This document shows positions 19,501 to 25,593 of a stretch of DNA of 28,631 nucleotides, piece by piece. How positions within the stretch are numbered: the stretch's first letter is position 1; each line of letters begins with the position of its first letter. The position numbers were made by a program, and so were the translations under genes. The stretch is from a virus. The stretch covers positions 1 to 28,631 of IMG/VR virus record IMGVR_UViG_3300020470_000155; one strand, 5' to 3'. The notes beneath the pieces are model-generated. The model had not been told where the DNA came from and did no database searches. It saw nothing but the letters and a program-made list of their open reading frames with translations.

Positions 19501-20342
19501 ACACTATATACAGTCGTTCAAACGAGGTAGCATCATATAGCGGTAATAACACAGCAGAAATAAGAATGACAATGCAGACATCATTAGACAATGTAAGCCC
19601 TGTTTTAGATATGTACCAATTTGATTTGTTGGGTATAACTAATAAAGTTAATAATGATTCAACAAATGAAACTAATCCTAAAGGAGGCAATGCTACTTCT
19701 AAATATATAACAAGGACGGTTGTATTAGAAGACGGGCAAGATGCAGAAGACATAAAAGTTTATTTAACAGCATCTATACCTAATACATCTAGCATAGAAG
19801 TTTATGGTAAGTTTTTACACGGTTCAGATGATGGTAATTTTGATGAAGATATTAACTGGACAAAACTTTCAACATCAACTAGCCCAGCAGAAAGAACAGA
19901 TGAGTTTGCAGAATATAGTTGGACAATACCTGCTAAATCAGGAGGTGTAGGCCTAAACGGATCTGGTGCATTAGAATATGATGTAGGAAGAATATCATCG
20001 ATAGCTGTTAGTGGGTCAATGTCAGGTTACAATAACATACCTACAATAACATTATCGGGTGGCGGTGGTTACGGAGCAACTGCCACAGCAACAGTCTCAG
20101 GTGGGGCAATAACAGCAATTAATGTTGTTAACCCTGGCAGAGGATATACAAGTGCTCCAACGGTTGCTATAACACCTCATGCTAGTGATTCATCAGCTAC
20201 AGGAGCTTCAGGAACCGCAACAGTAGGAACAACCACTTATACAGGATATAAATCCTTTGCAGTTAAAGTGGTGCCTTTAAGTTCAACAACAGTCTCTCCT
20301 CCTTTCTTTAAGGAGTTAAGAGCAATAGCATTACAGAGTTAA
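13536..20342 (+). CDS. Giant tail/baseplate structural protein, DUF4815-like, 2268 aa
   Basis: The N-terminus ([59 protein letters not shown]) is the start I associate with DUF4815 tail proteins of marine T4-like phages. It may anchor the protein to the baseplate. After a GSGY pair (156-233) come long beta-rich stretches. A conserved-looking segment [28 protein letters not shown] falls near 1240-1275. An acidic disordered linker follows at ~1382-1495, then a jelly-roll-like region ([32 protein letters not shown]) and two more GSGY pairs at ~1812-1894 and ~2152-2217. It occupies the T4 gene 9-12 region, so it probably supplies outer baseplate or fibre-attachment functions, but direct homology to gp9-gp12 is not seen. 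An AGGATAA ribosome site precedes the ATG. Confidence 0.8.
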   Translation: MALNLNASPYYDDFTESSKYHKILFKPGVAVQARELTQLQTILQDQFQKGFSFVVQEGTVISGCSEITNRLEYIKVNDTDNASAAIDNTTMASFVGDTVGGGTTGITADIVRVATGTEGAAPLTKTLYLKYTSHGSQTKHTFQASEVLTVTSRVSETITVSAGGSGYTSAPTVAFSAPTGSGQTEKATGTATVSGGAVTKITLTNKGKGYTSAPTITLTGGGGSSATATATLDSSNAGKTFVVRTTTSATVEKDNFFGIAPLVKLSEGIIYARGAFIKTDALDVLINPHGVSGDKKVGFVVTEAAVNSATDTTLLDPAAGSYNANAPGADRLKLTVSLASYSKTDTIPENFYTYMQYTNGIARRSQTKENPLAGLGQILANRTMDESGNYVVKGLQVTIREHLENAAKTNGGYLPAALGGQSHLLAAEISPGKAYVGGFKRELLSSKRIQIVKPKDTKWIADQTISTSSGTYVEVNEMCGYWDIDSGSVVDLYGSAQDAVSGGAHSADSLTGSIVGKARVKSIKYSSGTVGAAAAVFRLYLYDIKMASGDFSAVKSIVYEHAETRGIADTVLDGDSKATLKEAELNKQLYRLPRSNVRTIKTASSGTAYDNSFTYLKEFDGTLDASQGNITITTSGDETFNVSGTLTDTQILDNFTLIAKDGYTQNSATIDEGQMIDLTSSNSDASVTVNSGTSVTIDLGGAVTGANRGVRIYAIVKKTNATPMAKALASSRYVKIDTGTHLNGASGPFSLGIPDGWKLETLTAGTNSDYTTGQTDVSSEFKFDTGQNDNFYGHATLFKKSSSTTDFSTNRYIVAKFTHFTHTKTSATYFTVDSYPVNDATDTFRTEDIPIYNSVKHGDFDLRNCLDFRPLAVATATSTATLGSATVNPDSSEVLESALTQPNPSGTFTTDLWYYIGKGGRVICDQDGIFRVIYGTPEDTPNIPPEPENTMSLAEFTLPPYPTLSIGSARLVNRFDLSVNIKQIENKHYTMKDISQLENRISNLEYYASLNLLEKAAKDQKIVNSSGIDRFKNGILVDPFTGHNIGSVTNPDYNIAIDDKKQLARPYYDVENINLKLNSTNFGFTQRGALVSLPFEQVPFMQQNKASGIVNVNGEDIHDYFGEMNIQPPVDNFVDISTKPDVLANFDGNYDAWEKYHNDNPFKTSWGAWENVGGSRVIASSVDSVDVRSATTTRTDTIYTNTVEQNQTRTGVRTTVTPQTNEQRLGQKVVNASLAPFMRSIELNITIYRLKPNTRHYPFFDGKPVTDHCKRGATSAATLGEALYTDASGTLSINFVIPQGEFRTGQRVFKVTDSKVNNDKIARSRASALYESTGLQQEVQDTIISMRTANFSSVTFTDDRTITDTSVDRTIGSEIPIEPVHHYNPPMSQTRKPEPSDPTPQDSNVIGCNLDDNKDTSPTGGHKDIIPDPDAIDLTSDNDDTPSNTNQDNDTGEEENSTDNVTKTDDTHDNTADVDPTGTNSEGDNVDEDPNTGGYRIHSNTENIMHIGFEGPHGAMHYGGNIMMPIAGDLDVTGIVGISAISYSPPAPITHTNKALTYVKKETSSFASHVSSYSPIEGGIYGEFDGNSLMEGGYHGGGMYNAVEFASQLMMKCHGQTFKVTGKPGGVYIDSIDLFFKNKPLDVDTGVTVEIREVVKGMPGPKVVPHGTAFVNRNNIGVSQEVGGVTTFVPTNFKFDSLVYLKNNTTYCFIPSSLNSVSGFDMYMAKLGDNEVGTTTRIDKQPHEGMMFTSSTALGAQAIQDQDLMFRIYRARFDTSAAMTGSWNNDPSDYITFKDWGNSITKFPTGEYINGFDFTISNAGSGYSSAPTVTVSGGGGTGLALTAVMAGSGSTQTVSSLTIDTSSGFPSGYTSAPTITIAAPGGGGTTATATATLNRGYVGWCNTADDYAIVKVLEGSFQANDVLFGPAGYATVSSIDNRVLNDITMNAGVQNPYGTLLYAEMKLTPTGAATETNYIPLEINKTQKLNKEYTIYSRSNEVASYSGNNTAEIRMTMQTSLDNVSPVLDMYQFDLLGITNKVNNDSTNETNPKGGNATSKYITRTVVLEDGQDAEDIKVYLTASIPNTSSIEVYGKFLHGSDDGNFDEDINWTKLSTSTSPAERTDEFAEYSWTIPAKSGGVGLNGSGALEYDVGRISSIAVSGSMSGYNNIPTITLSGGGGYGATATATVSGGAITAINVVNPGRGYTSAPTVAITPHASDSSATGASGTATVGTTTYTGYKSFAVKVVPLSSTTVSPPFFKELRAIALQS
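14001..14235 (+). repeat. GSGY-module tandem pair 5 (giant protein, N-terminal third)
   Basis: Residues ~156-233: [20 protein letters not shown] then [20 protein letters not shown] with SATATATL. Both units keep the Y-T-S-A-P-T loop. Confidence 0.85.
17680..18018 (+). other. Acidic, disordered linker inside the giant protein
   Basis: About 113 codons rich in Asp, Asn, Thr, Glu, Ser and Pro with almost no bulky hydrophobics, for example [20 protein letters not shown] and [20 protein letters not shown]. It separates the N-terminal two thirds from the C-terminal third. It could be a flexible tether, and the many Asp residues could bind Ca2+. Both roles are inference. Confidence 0.65.
18971..19218 (+). 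repeat. GSGY-module tandem pair 6 (giant protein, C-terminal third)
   Basis: Residues ~1812-1894: [20 protein letters not shown] then [20 protein letters not shown] with TTATATATL. The second unit is longer between its parts than in other pairs. Confidence 0.8.
19990..20185 (+). repeat. GSGY-module tandem pair 7 (giant protein, C-terminus)
   Basis: Residues ~2152-2217: [20 protein letters not shown] with ATATATV, then [20 protein letters not shown]. It lies within the last ~120 residues of the protein. Confidence 0.8.
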
Positions 20343-20344
20343 TT

Positions 20345-20578
20345 ATGACAACGGCACAAAAAAACCTTATAAATATAGATGGAGAGAGTGCTTTAGTTCG
20401 TGATAAGAATTCAAAGGCAGTTTTAAATAGGGATAATGAGGGATTAAAAGCATATAAATTGCAACAATCTCGAATTGATAAATTTATAAAATATGAAAGT
20501 GATATAAATACTTTAAGAACAGAGATAACTGAACTTAAAGATTTAATTCAGGGTTTAGTAAATAAAATTAACAAATAG
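20345..20578 (+). CDS. Small protein with C-terminal coiled coil, 77 aa
   Basis: The ATG follows the stop of the giant gene after two bases, so translation is probably coupled; no clear Shine-Dalgarno is seen. The N-terminal half reads NLINIDGESALVRDKNSKAV-LNRDNEG. The C-terminal half has heptads of Ile/Leu (FIKYESDINTLRTEITELKD, LIQGLVNKINK), predicting a short coiled coil. It resembles small proteins found next to tail-fibre genes in marine T4-like phages, from memory only. A role as oligomerisation or attachment partner of the giant protein is possible. Function is not recognised. Confidence 0.7.
   Translation: MTTAQKNLINIDGESALVRDKNSKAVLNRDNEGLKAYKLQQSRIDKFIKYESDINTLRTEITELKDLIQGLVNKINK
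20503..20510 (+). promoter_or_regulatory. Possible late promoter for the 167-aa and 430-aa genes
   Basis: TATAAATACTTTAA lies inside the end of the 77-aa gene, 77 bases before the next ATG. The sequence after TATAAATA (CT) agrees with the extended T4 late consensus. The leader would be longer than at other sites here. Confidence 0.4.
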
Positions 20579-20587
20579 GCAGGAGAC

Positions 20588-21091
20588 ATGGCAACAATAA
20601 CATTAAGATCAAGCAAAGGTAGCCCGCTTACTAATAATGAAGTAGACGCCAACTTTACAAATCTAAATACAGATAAGTACGAGTCAGGTAATAATATTTC
20701 GGCAGGAACATTGTCAGCGTCTTCTAATTTATCAGTATCAGGATCATCTACTTTAAGCGCTGCAACAGTATCGGCAGCAGGAACCACACAGGGTGCGGCA
20801 ACTGCTTTGACAAACACATTTAATATTGTTACATCAGCTACAGCATCATCAGCAGATAGTGTTAAACTACCTGACACAGCAACTGGTTTAGAAGTTACAG
20901 TAATGAATGACACCACAGCACTAATTAATATCTTCCCATCAACAGGCGAATCAATAGACGCAGGTTCGGCAAATGCAGGAGTTACATTAGCAGCAGGACA
21001 TACATTAAAATTAGTAGGCATTAGTTCTACAAAGTGGAACAGATTAAGCCCAGTTATTGTTTATGATAGTAGCGGTAGCAGAATAAATTAA
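20588..21091 (+). CDS. Virion protein resembling the N-terminal domain of T4 gp10, 167 aa
   Basis: A GGCAGGAGAC ribosome site precedes the ATG. The first ~35 residues (TLRSSKGSPLTNNEVDANFT, NLNTDKYE) match the pattern K-x-N-E-N-F-D-E-L-Y at the start of T4 gp10 and other tail adaptors. A Ser/Ala/Thr-rich stretch follows (33-75). A beta-barrel-like part then has SVKLPDTATGLEVTVMNDTT, INIFPSTGESIDAG and TLKLVGISSTKWNRLSP, echoing T4 gp10 strands TINLPKGT...VTLVAASGDTI...LVYCAPGRWEYV. T4 gp10 is 602 aa, so this would be only the N-terminal adaptor, with the rest missing or supplied by neighbours. The gene lies where T4 keeps genes 9-12. Similarity is remembered, not aligned. Confidence 0.6.
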   Translation: MATITLRSSKGSPLTNNEVDANFTNLNTDKYESGNNISAGTLSASSNLSVSGSSTLSAATVSAAGTTQGAATALTNTFNIVTSATASSADSVKLPDTATGLEVTVMNDTTALINIFPSTGESIDAGSANAGVTLAAGHTLKLVGISSTKWNRLSPVIVYDSSGSRIN

Positions 21092-21102
21092 GGGAATAGG
21101 CA

Positions 21103-22395
21103 ATGAGACCATTAAGAGTAAAAGCATCTGGATCGCCAGTTAGTTCTTCAAACTTCCAAGGTTTGCAGGAAATGACTGATGCCGAGATCGAGAAATATTA
21201 TTCAGCAATTATTACAAAAGATTTTGCAGACAATACAGACGGTACAGGTACTGCAGAATTAAATGTAACAACTAATGCTTCAGGTGCTGGAACTACTATT
21301 GGTACAGTAACCGATACAAAAAGAGATGACGCAGTAGGCACTCACCCTACAGATGGTGCTTCATCAACAGTTACTACATACACAGCAAAACAAGTAACAG
21401 GAGCAGCATCAGAAAGTATTACTAACAGACCTGTAGGTTGGGAAACATCAGGTAATGTAGGTATAAATGAATTTACAGATTCAGAGTTAGATTCAGACAT
21501 TATTGATAAAATAATAGCAGATATGGTTGGACAAGGAAACTATACTGTTGGTCAATATTCATTAAACGCAAGTTCACCAAGTGGTGGAACATGGACATCT
21601 AGATATACATTAGCAGATACATTAGTAGACGGCACAACCAATAACATGTATATTTGGCAAAAAACAGCAGCAACAACAGCAGCAGATGATGATCTTAAAC
21701 CTATAAAATTAGTTGAAACTTCAAACCTTAGAGAAATGACCGTTGCTGAGATGGAACAAATTGTTGCTAACTTTAGAAACAGAATTGTAGAAAACTTTTC
21801 TACAACACAAGGTGTTGGTACATATAAATTACAAGCTTCTACACCTAGTGAAACAGGGACTTGGACTCAAATGGGAGATGCAGCAGGATTTACAGATACA
21901 AAGAAAGACGTAGGTTCACAAAACTATACTGGAAGTTATAGTGGTGCTTATTCAGGAAACTATGCAGGTAATTACACAGGTCCAAAAACTTATGCAGGTA
22001 ATTACACAGGTCCAAAATCGTATGGAGGTAACTATTCAGGAACATCAGCATATGCAGGAACATATGGTGGTACATCAGGATATGCTAAAACATACGCAGG
22101 AGCATACTTACATGATTATGGTGGGTATGGCGGACCACCTAGTTACTCAGGAAACTATGTAGGATATTATACAGGACCTAAAAACTATACAGGTAACTAT
22201 ACAGGACCTAAGGTGTATGCAGGAGCATATACAGGAACATCAGCATATGCAGGAACTTACACAGGAACATCAGCATATGCAGGCACATATTCAGGAACAT
22301 TTACTGGTACATTCGAAGGAACATATGCAGGTGATACAATACTAAACACTAGCTCAACAGTCAGTACGGTAAAATTGTGGCTAAGAACTGCTTAA
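21103..22395 (+). CDS. Tail-fibre-like structural protein with Tyr/Gly decapeptide repeats, 430 aa
   Basis: The start has an AAGGGAATAGG ribosome site. The first ~270 residues contain duplicated helix-strand motifs: LQEMTDAEIEKYYSAIITKD, INEFTDSELDSDIIDKIIAD and LREMTVAEMEQIVANFRNRI. Each is followed by a beta part (GTGTAELNVT, TVGQYSLNAS, GVGTYKLQAS), so this part looks like three copies of one domain. The rest (273-~415) is a YAGNYTGPKT / YAGTYTGTSA repeat with no Cys or Lys-rich core. The last residues (TSSTVSTVKLWLRTA) are ordinary. It is the last gene before the next late promoter and is likely a surface-exposed appendage. Repeat expansion or contraction is expected to make its length variable. 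Confidence 0.7.
   Translation: MRPLRVKASGSPVSSSNFQGLQEMTDAEIEKYYSAIITKDFADNTDGTGTAELNVTTNASGAGTTIGTVTDTKRDDAVGTHPTDGASSTVTTYTAKQVTGAASESITNRPVGWETSGNVGINEFTDSELDSDIIDKIIADMVGQGNYTVGQYSLNASSPSGGTWTSRYTLADTLVDGTTNNMYIWQKTAATTAADDDLKPIKLVETSNLREMTVAEMEQIVANFRNRIVENFSTTQGVGTYKLQASTPSETGTWTQMGDAAGFTDTKKDVGSQNYTGSYSGAYSGNYAGNYTGPKTYAGNYTGPKSYGGNYSGTSAYAGTYGGTSGYAKTYAGAYLHDYGGYGGPPSYSGNYVGYYTGPKNYTGNYTGPKVYAGAYTGTSAYAGTYTGTSAYAGTYSGTFTGTFEGTYAGDTILNTSSTVSTVKLWLRTA
21921..22340 (+). repeat. 30-bp minisatellite encoding the Tyr/Gly decapeptide
   Basis: Units of 30 bases encode Y-A-G-x-Y-[TS]-G-x-x-x. The copies at 21961-21987 and 21991-22017 are identical over 27 bases. A 23-base block at 22231-22253 recurs exactly at 22261-22283. 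Half-units of 12 bases (YSGx) open the array. The near-identity indicates recent duplication by slippage or recombination. Confidence 0.9.
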
Positions 22396-22402
22396 TTAGC
22401 AG

Positions 22403-22410
22403 TATAAATA
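22403..22410 (+). promoter_or_regulatory. T4-type late promoter, perfect TATAAATA
   Basis: It lies in the 36-base gap after the 430-aa gene, 21 bases before the ATG at 22432. A GGAG Shine-Dalgarno lies between. It would drive the 165-aa protein, glycosyltransferase and oxygenase-like genes, which follow with overlaps. Confidence 0.75.
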
Positions 22411-22431
22411 AATTTACATTATGGAGATATT

Positions 22432-22929
22432 ATGGCGAAGAATCAACCAAAAGTTGAACGTATAACAAACGAAGATCCCAAACCAAAAAAATACGAATAT
22501 CGAGATCCTTATTGGTCTAATAAAGATAACGAGCATATGATCGTTACTTTAGAATATCCCGATGGTAGGAAATCTACAGCATCAATAACGGGAAAAGATA
22601 ATCCTGATTTTAAAGCTGTTATAGAACAGTTTGGTGAAAAGACTTTAGATGAGAATACAGCGGAAGGCATCAAAAGACGTGATACTCAAATAAAACAAAG
22701 ATTAGAAAGAAGAGAATCACAAGCTGCTAGACAACAACAAGAAGTATTATTCAATGCAAAGTTAGAAGCATTTGAAATTGAAGCAGTTAAAGACTCTAAA
22801 AATACACCACTCAAAAGACTTATTCGTAAAGCAAAAACTCCATTAGAAGTAACAGCATATACGACAATATTAATAACAGATCAATTGAAGGCAACAGGTG
22901 TATTAGATGGCAAAAAGAAAAAGAAATAA
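22432..22929 (+). CDS. Basic helical protein of unknown function, 165 aa
   Basis: The first ~60 residues are charged with one beta hairpin (HMIVTLEYPDGRKSTASITG). A long Arg/Gln/Glu helix follows (RRDTQIKQRLERRESQAARQ), probably a coiled coil. The C-terminal ~50 residues contain LKRLIRKAKTPLEVTAYTTI and LITDQLKATGVLDG. The protein ends in five lysines. The lysine-coding A-rich end overlaps the glycosyltransferase start by 23 bases in another frame. I do not recognise the family beyond its recurrence after fibre genes in marine T4-like phages. A virion-associated or fibre-related role is conceivable. Confidence 0.7.
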   Translation: MAKNQPKVERITNEDPKPKKYEYRDPYWSNKDNEHMIVTLEYPDGRKSTASITGKDNPDFKAVIEQFGEKTLDENTAEGIKRRDTQIKQRLERRESQAARQQQEVLFNAKLEAFEIEAVKDSKNTPLKRLIRKAKTPLEVTAYTTILITDQLKATGVLDGKKKKK

Positions 22930-23698
22930 TATACCAGACAATGGTTTCTTAATTGTTGCCAGTTTATATAATCCTTTTTACAAAGCAGCTATTGAACTAG
23001 CAGAGTCAATTAAATTATTTTATCCAGAAACACATGTTACAATATTTATAGATTCATCTGAAATACAGTACCTGTGGAAAGAAAAATTAAATACATTACC
23101 ATTTAAAGCATCCTCAGATTGGTATGAACATATAGATCAAATGGTTTCAACAGATGTGCCTAAACATATAAGAGCTAAACTTTGGGCATTAAGTAAAACA
23201 CCATACAAAGGCAAAACAGTTTATTTAGATGCTGATATGATGTGTGAACATGAAGATGTAGAAAACATATTTGATCAACTAACAGATGATTTAGATTTAT
23301 TATTTACAAAAATAAGACCTTATAATGCTAAGGTAACAAAACTTACAAACACAGAAGAAATGACAGCCCATTGTGGTATGTTTATATACAGAAATAATCC
23401 TCAAACAATTACCCTAATGGAATCTTGGTATGGGGAATATTTAAAACAAACTGAAAAAACAAATAAAGGTGGTTGGGTTAATACAATAGGACAGTATCCA
23501 GATGATGTTAGAAAGTGGGATACTTTTACAATGTGGAAATTATTAACATATAGTGATCATGGTGTCAGGTGGGACGATAATTTACATTGCCGTTGGAATT
23601 TTGTAAATGGTTATCATCCTAATGAGTTAGAAGATTTAGATAGAGTATTTTATCATTATACTATACCGGAGCATGTTATACACGCTAAAAAGAAATGA
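22907..23698 (+). CDS. Glycosyltransferase, GT-A fold (GT8-like)
   Basis: The 263-residue product starts with a basic MAKRKRNN leader, then a Rossmann-type strand and helix (GFLIVASLYNPFYKAAIELA-ESIK) and THVTIFID. HIRAKLWALSKTPYKGKTVY precedes the LDADM motif with a D-x-D at residues 108-110, which in GT-A enzymes binds the metal and nucleotide-sugar phosphates. Later features typical of GT8-like proteins are THCGMFIYRNN-type strands (TAHCGMFIYRNN), GGWVNTIGQYPDDV and a C-terminal VFYHYTIPEHVIHAKKK with a metal-ligand-like His. It might glycosylate virion proteins, lipopolysaccharide or DNA; the substrate cannot be read from sequence. The gene overlaps its upstream neighbour by 23 bases and its downstream neighbour by ATGA. 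Confidence 0.75.
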   Translation: MAKRKRNNIPDNGFLIVASLYNPFYKAAIELAESIKLFYPETHVTIFIDSSEIQYLWKEKLNTLPFKASSDWYEHIDQMVSTDVPKHIRAKLWALSKTPYKGKTVYLDADMMCEHEDVENIFDQLTDDLDLLFTKIRPYNAKVTKLTNTEEMTAHCGMFIYRNNPQTITLMESWYGEYLKQTEKTNKGGWVNTIGQYPDDVRKWDTFTMWKLLTYSDHGVRWDDNLHCRWNFVNGYHPNELEDLDRVFYHYTIPEHVIHAKKK

Positions 23699-24351
23699 AG
23701 TTTATAGATATATCAGATGAATTGTTAGAAATGTTAGAGCCATATTCGGATTGGTTCTTCAAACAGGACCTAACACATTTGATAGAAATGTCTGAACAAA
23801 ATCCAAAAAATACAGGTGAGAGTTTAGAGTATTGTTGCAGTGAAGAATACTTAGATGTTATTGTTACAAAAGATGGTAGACATGAAGGGTATCCTGAAAT
23901 ATCATATAGCTGTGATATAATGGAAAACTCTGGAAAGATAGACAAAAATTTTAAAGAACCACAGAAAGAATTACAAACAAAATTAACACAATGGTTAGGA
24001 GCAAGGAATGAAGCGGTTCATGTATTTTATCCTGTCAATGGTTTTATGGGGTGGCATAATAATTGGAATGCCCACGGTTATAACATACTTCTTTCTTACA
24101 CAGAAAACGGAGGAGGGTTCTTTAAATACAGAGACCCAAAAACACATGAAGTGGTTCACTTACAGGACCCTGGTGGGTGGTCATGCAAAGTAGGTTATTA
24201 TGGTAGGGGTCGAGAACCTGATAAAGTTTACTACCATTGCGCTGGAACTACAGAGCCTAGAGTGACCCTAGGGTATGTTATACCCCACCTAGAACTCTGG
24301 AGGGACATGTGTAGCGATATTTCGGGGCAAGACTGCTATAATTTTGAATAA
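23695..24351 (+). CDS. 2OG-Fe(II) oxygenase-like protein with atypical metal triad
   Basis: The 218-residue protein has the order of a double-stranded beta-helix oxygenase. GFMGWHNNWNAHGYNILLSY puts a His at 121, but with Asn at 123 where Asp/Glu is usual. A strand with GGGFFKYRDPKTHEVVHL follows, then a distal VYYHCAGTTEPRVTLGYVIP with His181 and Arg189, in the places of the second metal His and the 2-oxoglutarate-binding Arg. If the motif assignment is right, the facial triad is H-x-N...H, so the enzyme could be altered, use a water ligand, or be inactive. Related HTN-type proteins occur in marine T4-like phages from memory. Translation is coupled to the glycosyltransferase through ATGA, so the two may act on the same target. 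Confidence 0.5.
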   Translation: MKFIDISDELLEMLEPYSDWFFKQDLTHLIEMSEQNPKNTGESLEYCCSEEYLDVIVTKDGRHEGYPEISYSCDIMENSGKIDKNFKEPQKELQTKLTQWLGARNEAVHVFYPVNGFMGWHNNWNAHGYNILLSYTENGGGFFKYRDPKTHEVVHLQDPGGWSCKVGYYGRGREPDKVYYHCAGTTEPRVTLGYVIPHLELWRDMCSDISGQDCYNFE

Positions 24352-24387
24352 AAACACGAAAAAAACCCTATTTTTTTAAAAAAAAGG

Positions 24388-24416
24388 TTGACTCTTGGTT
24401 CGTAAGAGTGCATAAT
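24388..24416 (+). promoter_or_regulatory. Strong sigma70-type promoter (probable early promoter)
   Basis: TTGACT at 24388-24393 and CATAAT at 24411-24416 are separated by exactly 17 bases. A TG sits just before the -10 box and an A-tract (24378-24385) just upstream of the -35. This differs from every other promoter here and would be used by host RNA polymerase with the housekeeping sigma factor. It lies in the 103-base gap before the gene at 24455. Confidence 0.8.
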
Positions 24417-24454
24417 ACAAGCATAATTAATAAAAAGTGAGGAGTTTAATAATT

Positions 24455-24874
24455 ATGATACTAGAAAATACAGTAGAAATAGCAGGCGAAACAGTAAGAA
24501 AAGAACGTTTTGGACTTGCTGCACATCACGATGAGAACAAAACTTTTACAGGTAATGTTCTATTCAAATCTCAATTAAGAGAAAATGAAACTTACGATAA
24601 TTCAATTGAAACGAATTTTCAAAACACAGCTCAAGTAGATGGTCTTACAGTTTGGAAATCAAACGGTGAGGTTCCATTCGCGGACATGCTTTTAGACTTT
24701 GTTCAAATTGGAGCAATTACTTTTGAACAAGCAGAGTTTTCATTAATCCAAAAACAAAAAGATCAAAGCGCAAGTCTTGATACTTTGTATAGAAACGAAG
24801 ATGGTCATCTTGTTTTAGGTGAGGGTGCTCTAGATTATAGAGACGAAAGACTAGCAAAACTGGAGGTGGCATAA
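24455..24874 (+). CDS. Unknown protein, probable early gene, 139 aa
   Basis: The ATG at 24455 is preferred over a GTG at 24437, because that GTG is part of the Shine-Dalgarno GTGAGGAG placed 10 bases before the ATG. The product starts MILENTVEIAGETVRKERFG. Notable segments are TFTGNVLFKSQLRENETYDN, DGLTVWKSNGEVPFADMLLD, FVQIGAITFEQAEFSLIQKQ and GHLVLGEGALDYRDERLAKL. It is acidic, has no membrane helix and shows no catalytic motif. It is first in a three-gene unit driven by the sigma70-type promoter. Its stop overlaps the next start (ATAATG). No family is recognised. Early small proteins in this position often redirect host functions, but nothing here shows that. Confidence 0.75.
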   Translation: MILENTVEIAGETVRKERFGLAAHHDENKTFTGNVLFKSQLRENETYDNSIETNFQNTAQVDGLTVWKSNGEVPFADMLLDFVQIGAITFEQAEFSLIQKQKDQSASLDTLYRNEDGHLVLGEGALDYRDERLAKLEVA

Positions 24875-25194
24875 TGAAGTTTCATTTACAACTCAAAGTT
24901 CCAGGAATGGACGCTAATCAGATAATGGCCAAACTTAATGGCAAAGGTTTCAAATTTAGAAAAATGAGATCTGAGATATGGGAAAGTAAGCATAAGATTA
25001 CAAATGCAATGGACGACACCAATATTTTATTTGAAGATGAAAGAGTAGAGATTCAAGGTGGTGGAGATTTCAATACACATAATTTTATTAGCTTCCTTGC
25101 AGGTCAATTGGAAGTTAACAAACCATGGTACAGACATACAAAGTCTGATATCGGATATGAAAGACATGGATGGAGACCGTTAAAAAGATGTTAG
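24874..25194 (+). CDS. Unknown small protein, 106 aa
   Basis: The start shares a base with the previous stop (TAATG) and follows a GGAGGTGGC ribosome site, so it is well supported. It reads MKFHLQLKVPGMDANQIMAK, LNGKGFKFRKMRSEIWESKH, then TNILFEDERVEIQGGGDFNT and a basic end WYRHTKSDIGYERHGWRPLK. The alternation of strands and helices suggests a small alpha/beta fold. There is no membrane segment. It overlaps the downstream membrane-protein gene by 7 bases. No family is recognised. Confidence 0.72.
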   Translation: MKFHLQLKVPGMDANQIMAKLNGKGFKFRKMRSEIWESKHKITNAMDDTNILFEDERVEIQGGGDFNTHNFISFLAGQLEVNKPWYRHTKSDIGYERHGWRPLKRC

Positions 25195-25349
25195 AACTAA
25201 TTGGATTTATAACACTACTATATCTTGCAATAAGATTTTTCCCGCAGATATTAATGTTAGCTTTTCAAATGTTTTTGATACTTGCTATTATAGTATTAGG
25301 ATTCTTAGCATTCGAATTTATTTACGGTTATATTTACTTTCGAATCTAA
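25188..25349 (+). CDS. Small membrane protein, 53 aa
   Basis: An ATG seven bases before the upstream gene's stop opens 53 codons: MLELIGFITLLYLAIRFFPQ, ILMLAFQMFLILAIIVLGFL, AFEFIYGYIYFRI. It is almost wholly hydrophobic, with one or two membrane helices broken by R-F-F-P-Q, and a positively charged end. The overlap with the upstream gene and in-operon position support that it is real. The A-rich TTAAAAAG before it is a weak ribosome site, so translation is probably coupled. Its 3' end overlaps the 3' end of the opposite-strand 91-aa gene by 32 bases. A holin- or inner-membrane-acting role is possible but not shown. Confidence 0.6.
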   Translation: MLELIGFITLLYLAIRFFPQILMLAFQMFLILAIIVLGFLAFEFIYGYIYFRI

Positions 25350-25593
25350 GTCTGATTAATGCTTTTCTTACAATAGCAATACCAGTCAATCCCAAAAAAT
25401 TTATAAACGCAGCCATCTCAGACGAGGTGCCTGCGTAGTCAATGCATGCCTTGATAATTGCAACACTCAATGGGAACATAATTATTGCGCCTATTGCAGT
25501 ATCAACTGTTGACTCGTGAAGTGCTCTTCTTAATCTTTTACTTTGAACCAATTGCCATAAACCTTTCAAAATATACTTTACCATTCCAATCAT
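25318..25593 (-). CDS. Small two-helix membrane protein, 91 aa
   Basis: After a basic amphipathic start (MVKYILKGLWQLVQSKRLRR) there are two hydrophobic segments, AIGAIIMFPLSVAIIKACID and AFINFLGLTGIAIVRKALIR, then a basic tail. The layout of Q-S-K-R, a first membrane helix starting T-A-I-G, a second membrane helix and R-K-A-L-I-R-L-R-F resembles the small phage membrane family annotated DUF7220; this is from memory and uncertain. The first ~50 bases overlap the end of the methyltransferase-like gene. The start could be the ATG at 25593 or the one at 25584. It is last in the minus-strand operon and converges on the 53-aa membrane protein. Confidence 0.65.
   Translation of the reverse strand: MIGMVKYILKGLWQLVQSKRLRRALHESTVDTAIGAIIMFPLSVAIIKACIDYAGTSSEMAAFINFLGLTGIAIVRKALIRLRFESKYNRK

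Noticed and set aside
20368-20375. TATAAATA inside the 77-aa gene as a late promoter
   Set aside because: It lies near the start of the 77-aa coding sequence, over 200 bases from the next gene, and the nearby ATG is out of frame. The copy at 20503 is better placed.
21941-22162. Coding frames on both strands over the Tyr/Gly repeat array
   Set aside because: They arise because a 30-base repeat keeps all frames open. Their products are low-complexity (Met/Gln/His or Leu/His runs) without ribosome sites, and the main frame has a credible protein.
21921-22340. CRISPR array or diversity-generating retroelement template in the repeat region
   Set aside because: Repeats are contiguous coding units without spacers, and no reverse transcriptase or second template copy is present in the window.
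22907-22929. Programmed ribosomal frameshift joining the 165-aa protein to the glycosyltransferase in the A-rich overlap
   Set aside because: The downstream frame is +1 (or -2) relative to the upstream one, so the common -1 slippage would not reach it, and the internal ATG at 22907 gives a normal start.
24364-24390. Rho-independent terminator between the oxygenase-like gene and the early unit
   Set aside because: There is an A/T palindrome flanked by CC and GG, but the GC part of the stem is only about two pairs, is misaligned, and no T-run follows the right arm. A stable terminator is not supported.
24437-24454. GTG start at 24437 for the first early gene
   Set aside because: The GTG is part of the GTGAGGAG ribosome site for the ATG at 24455; starting there would leave no ribosome site.
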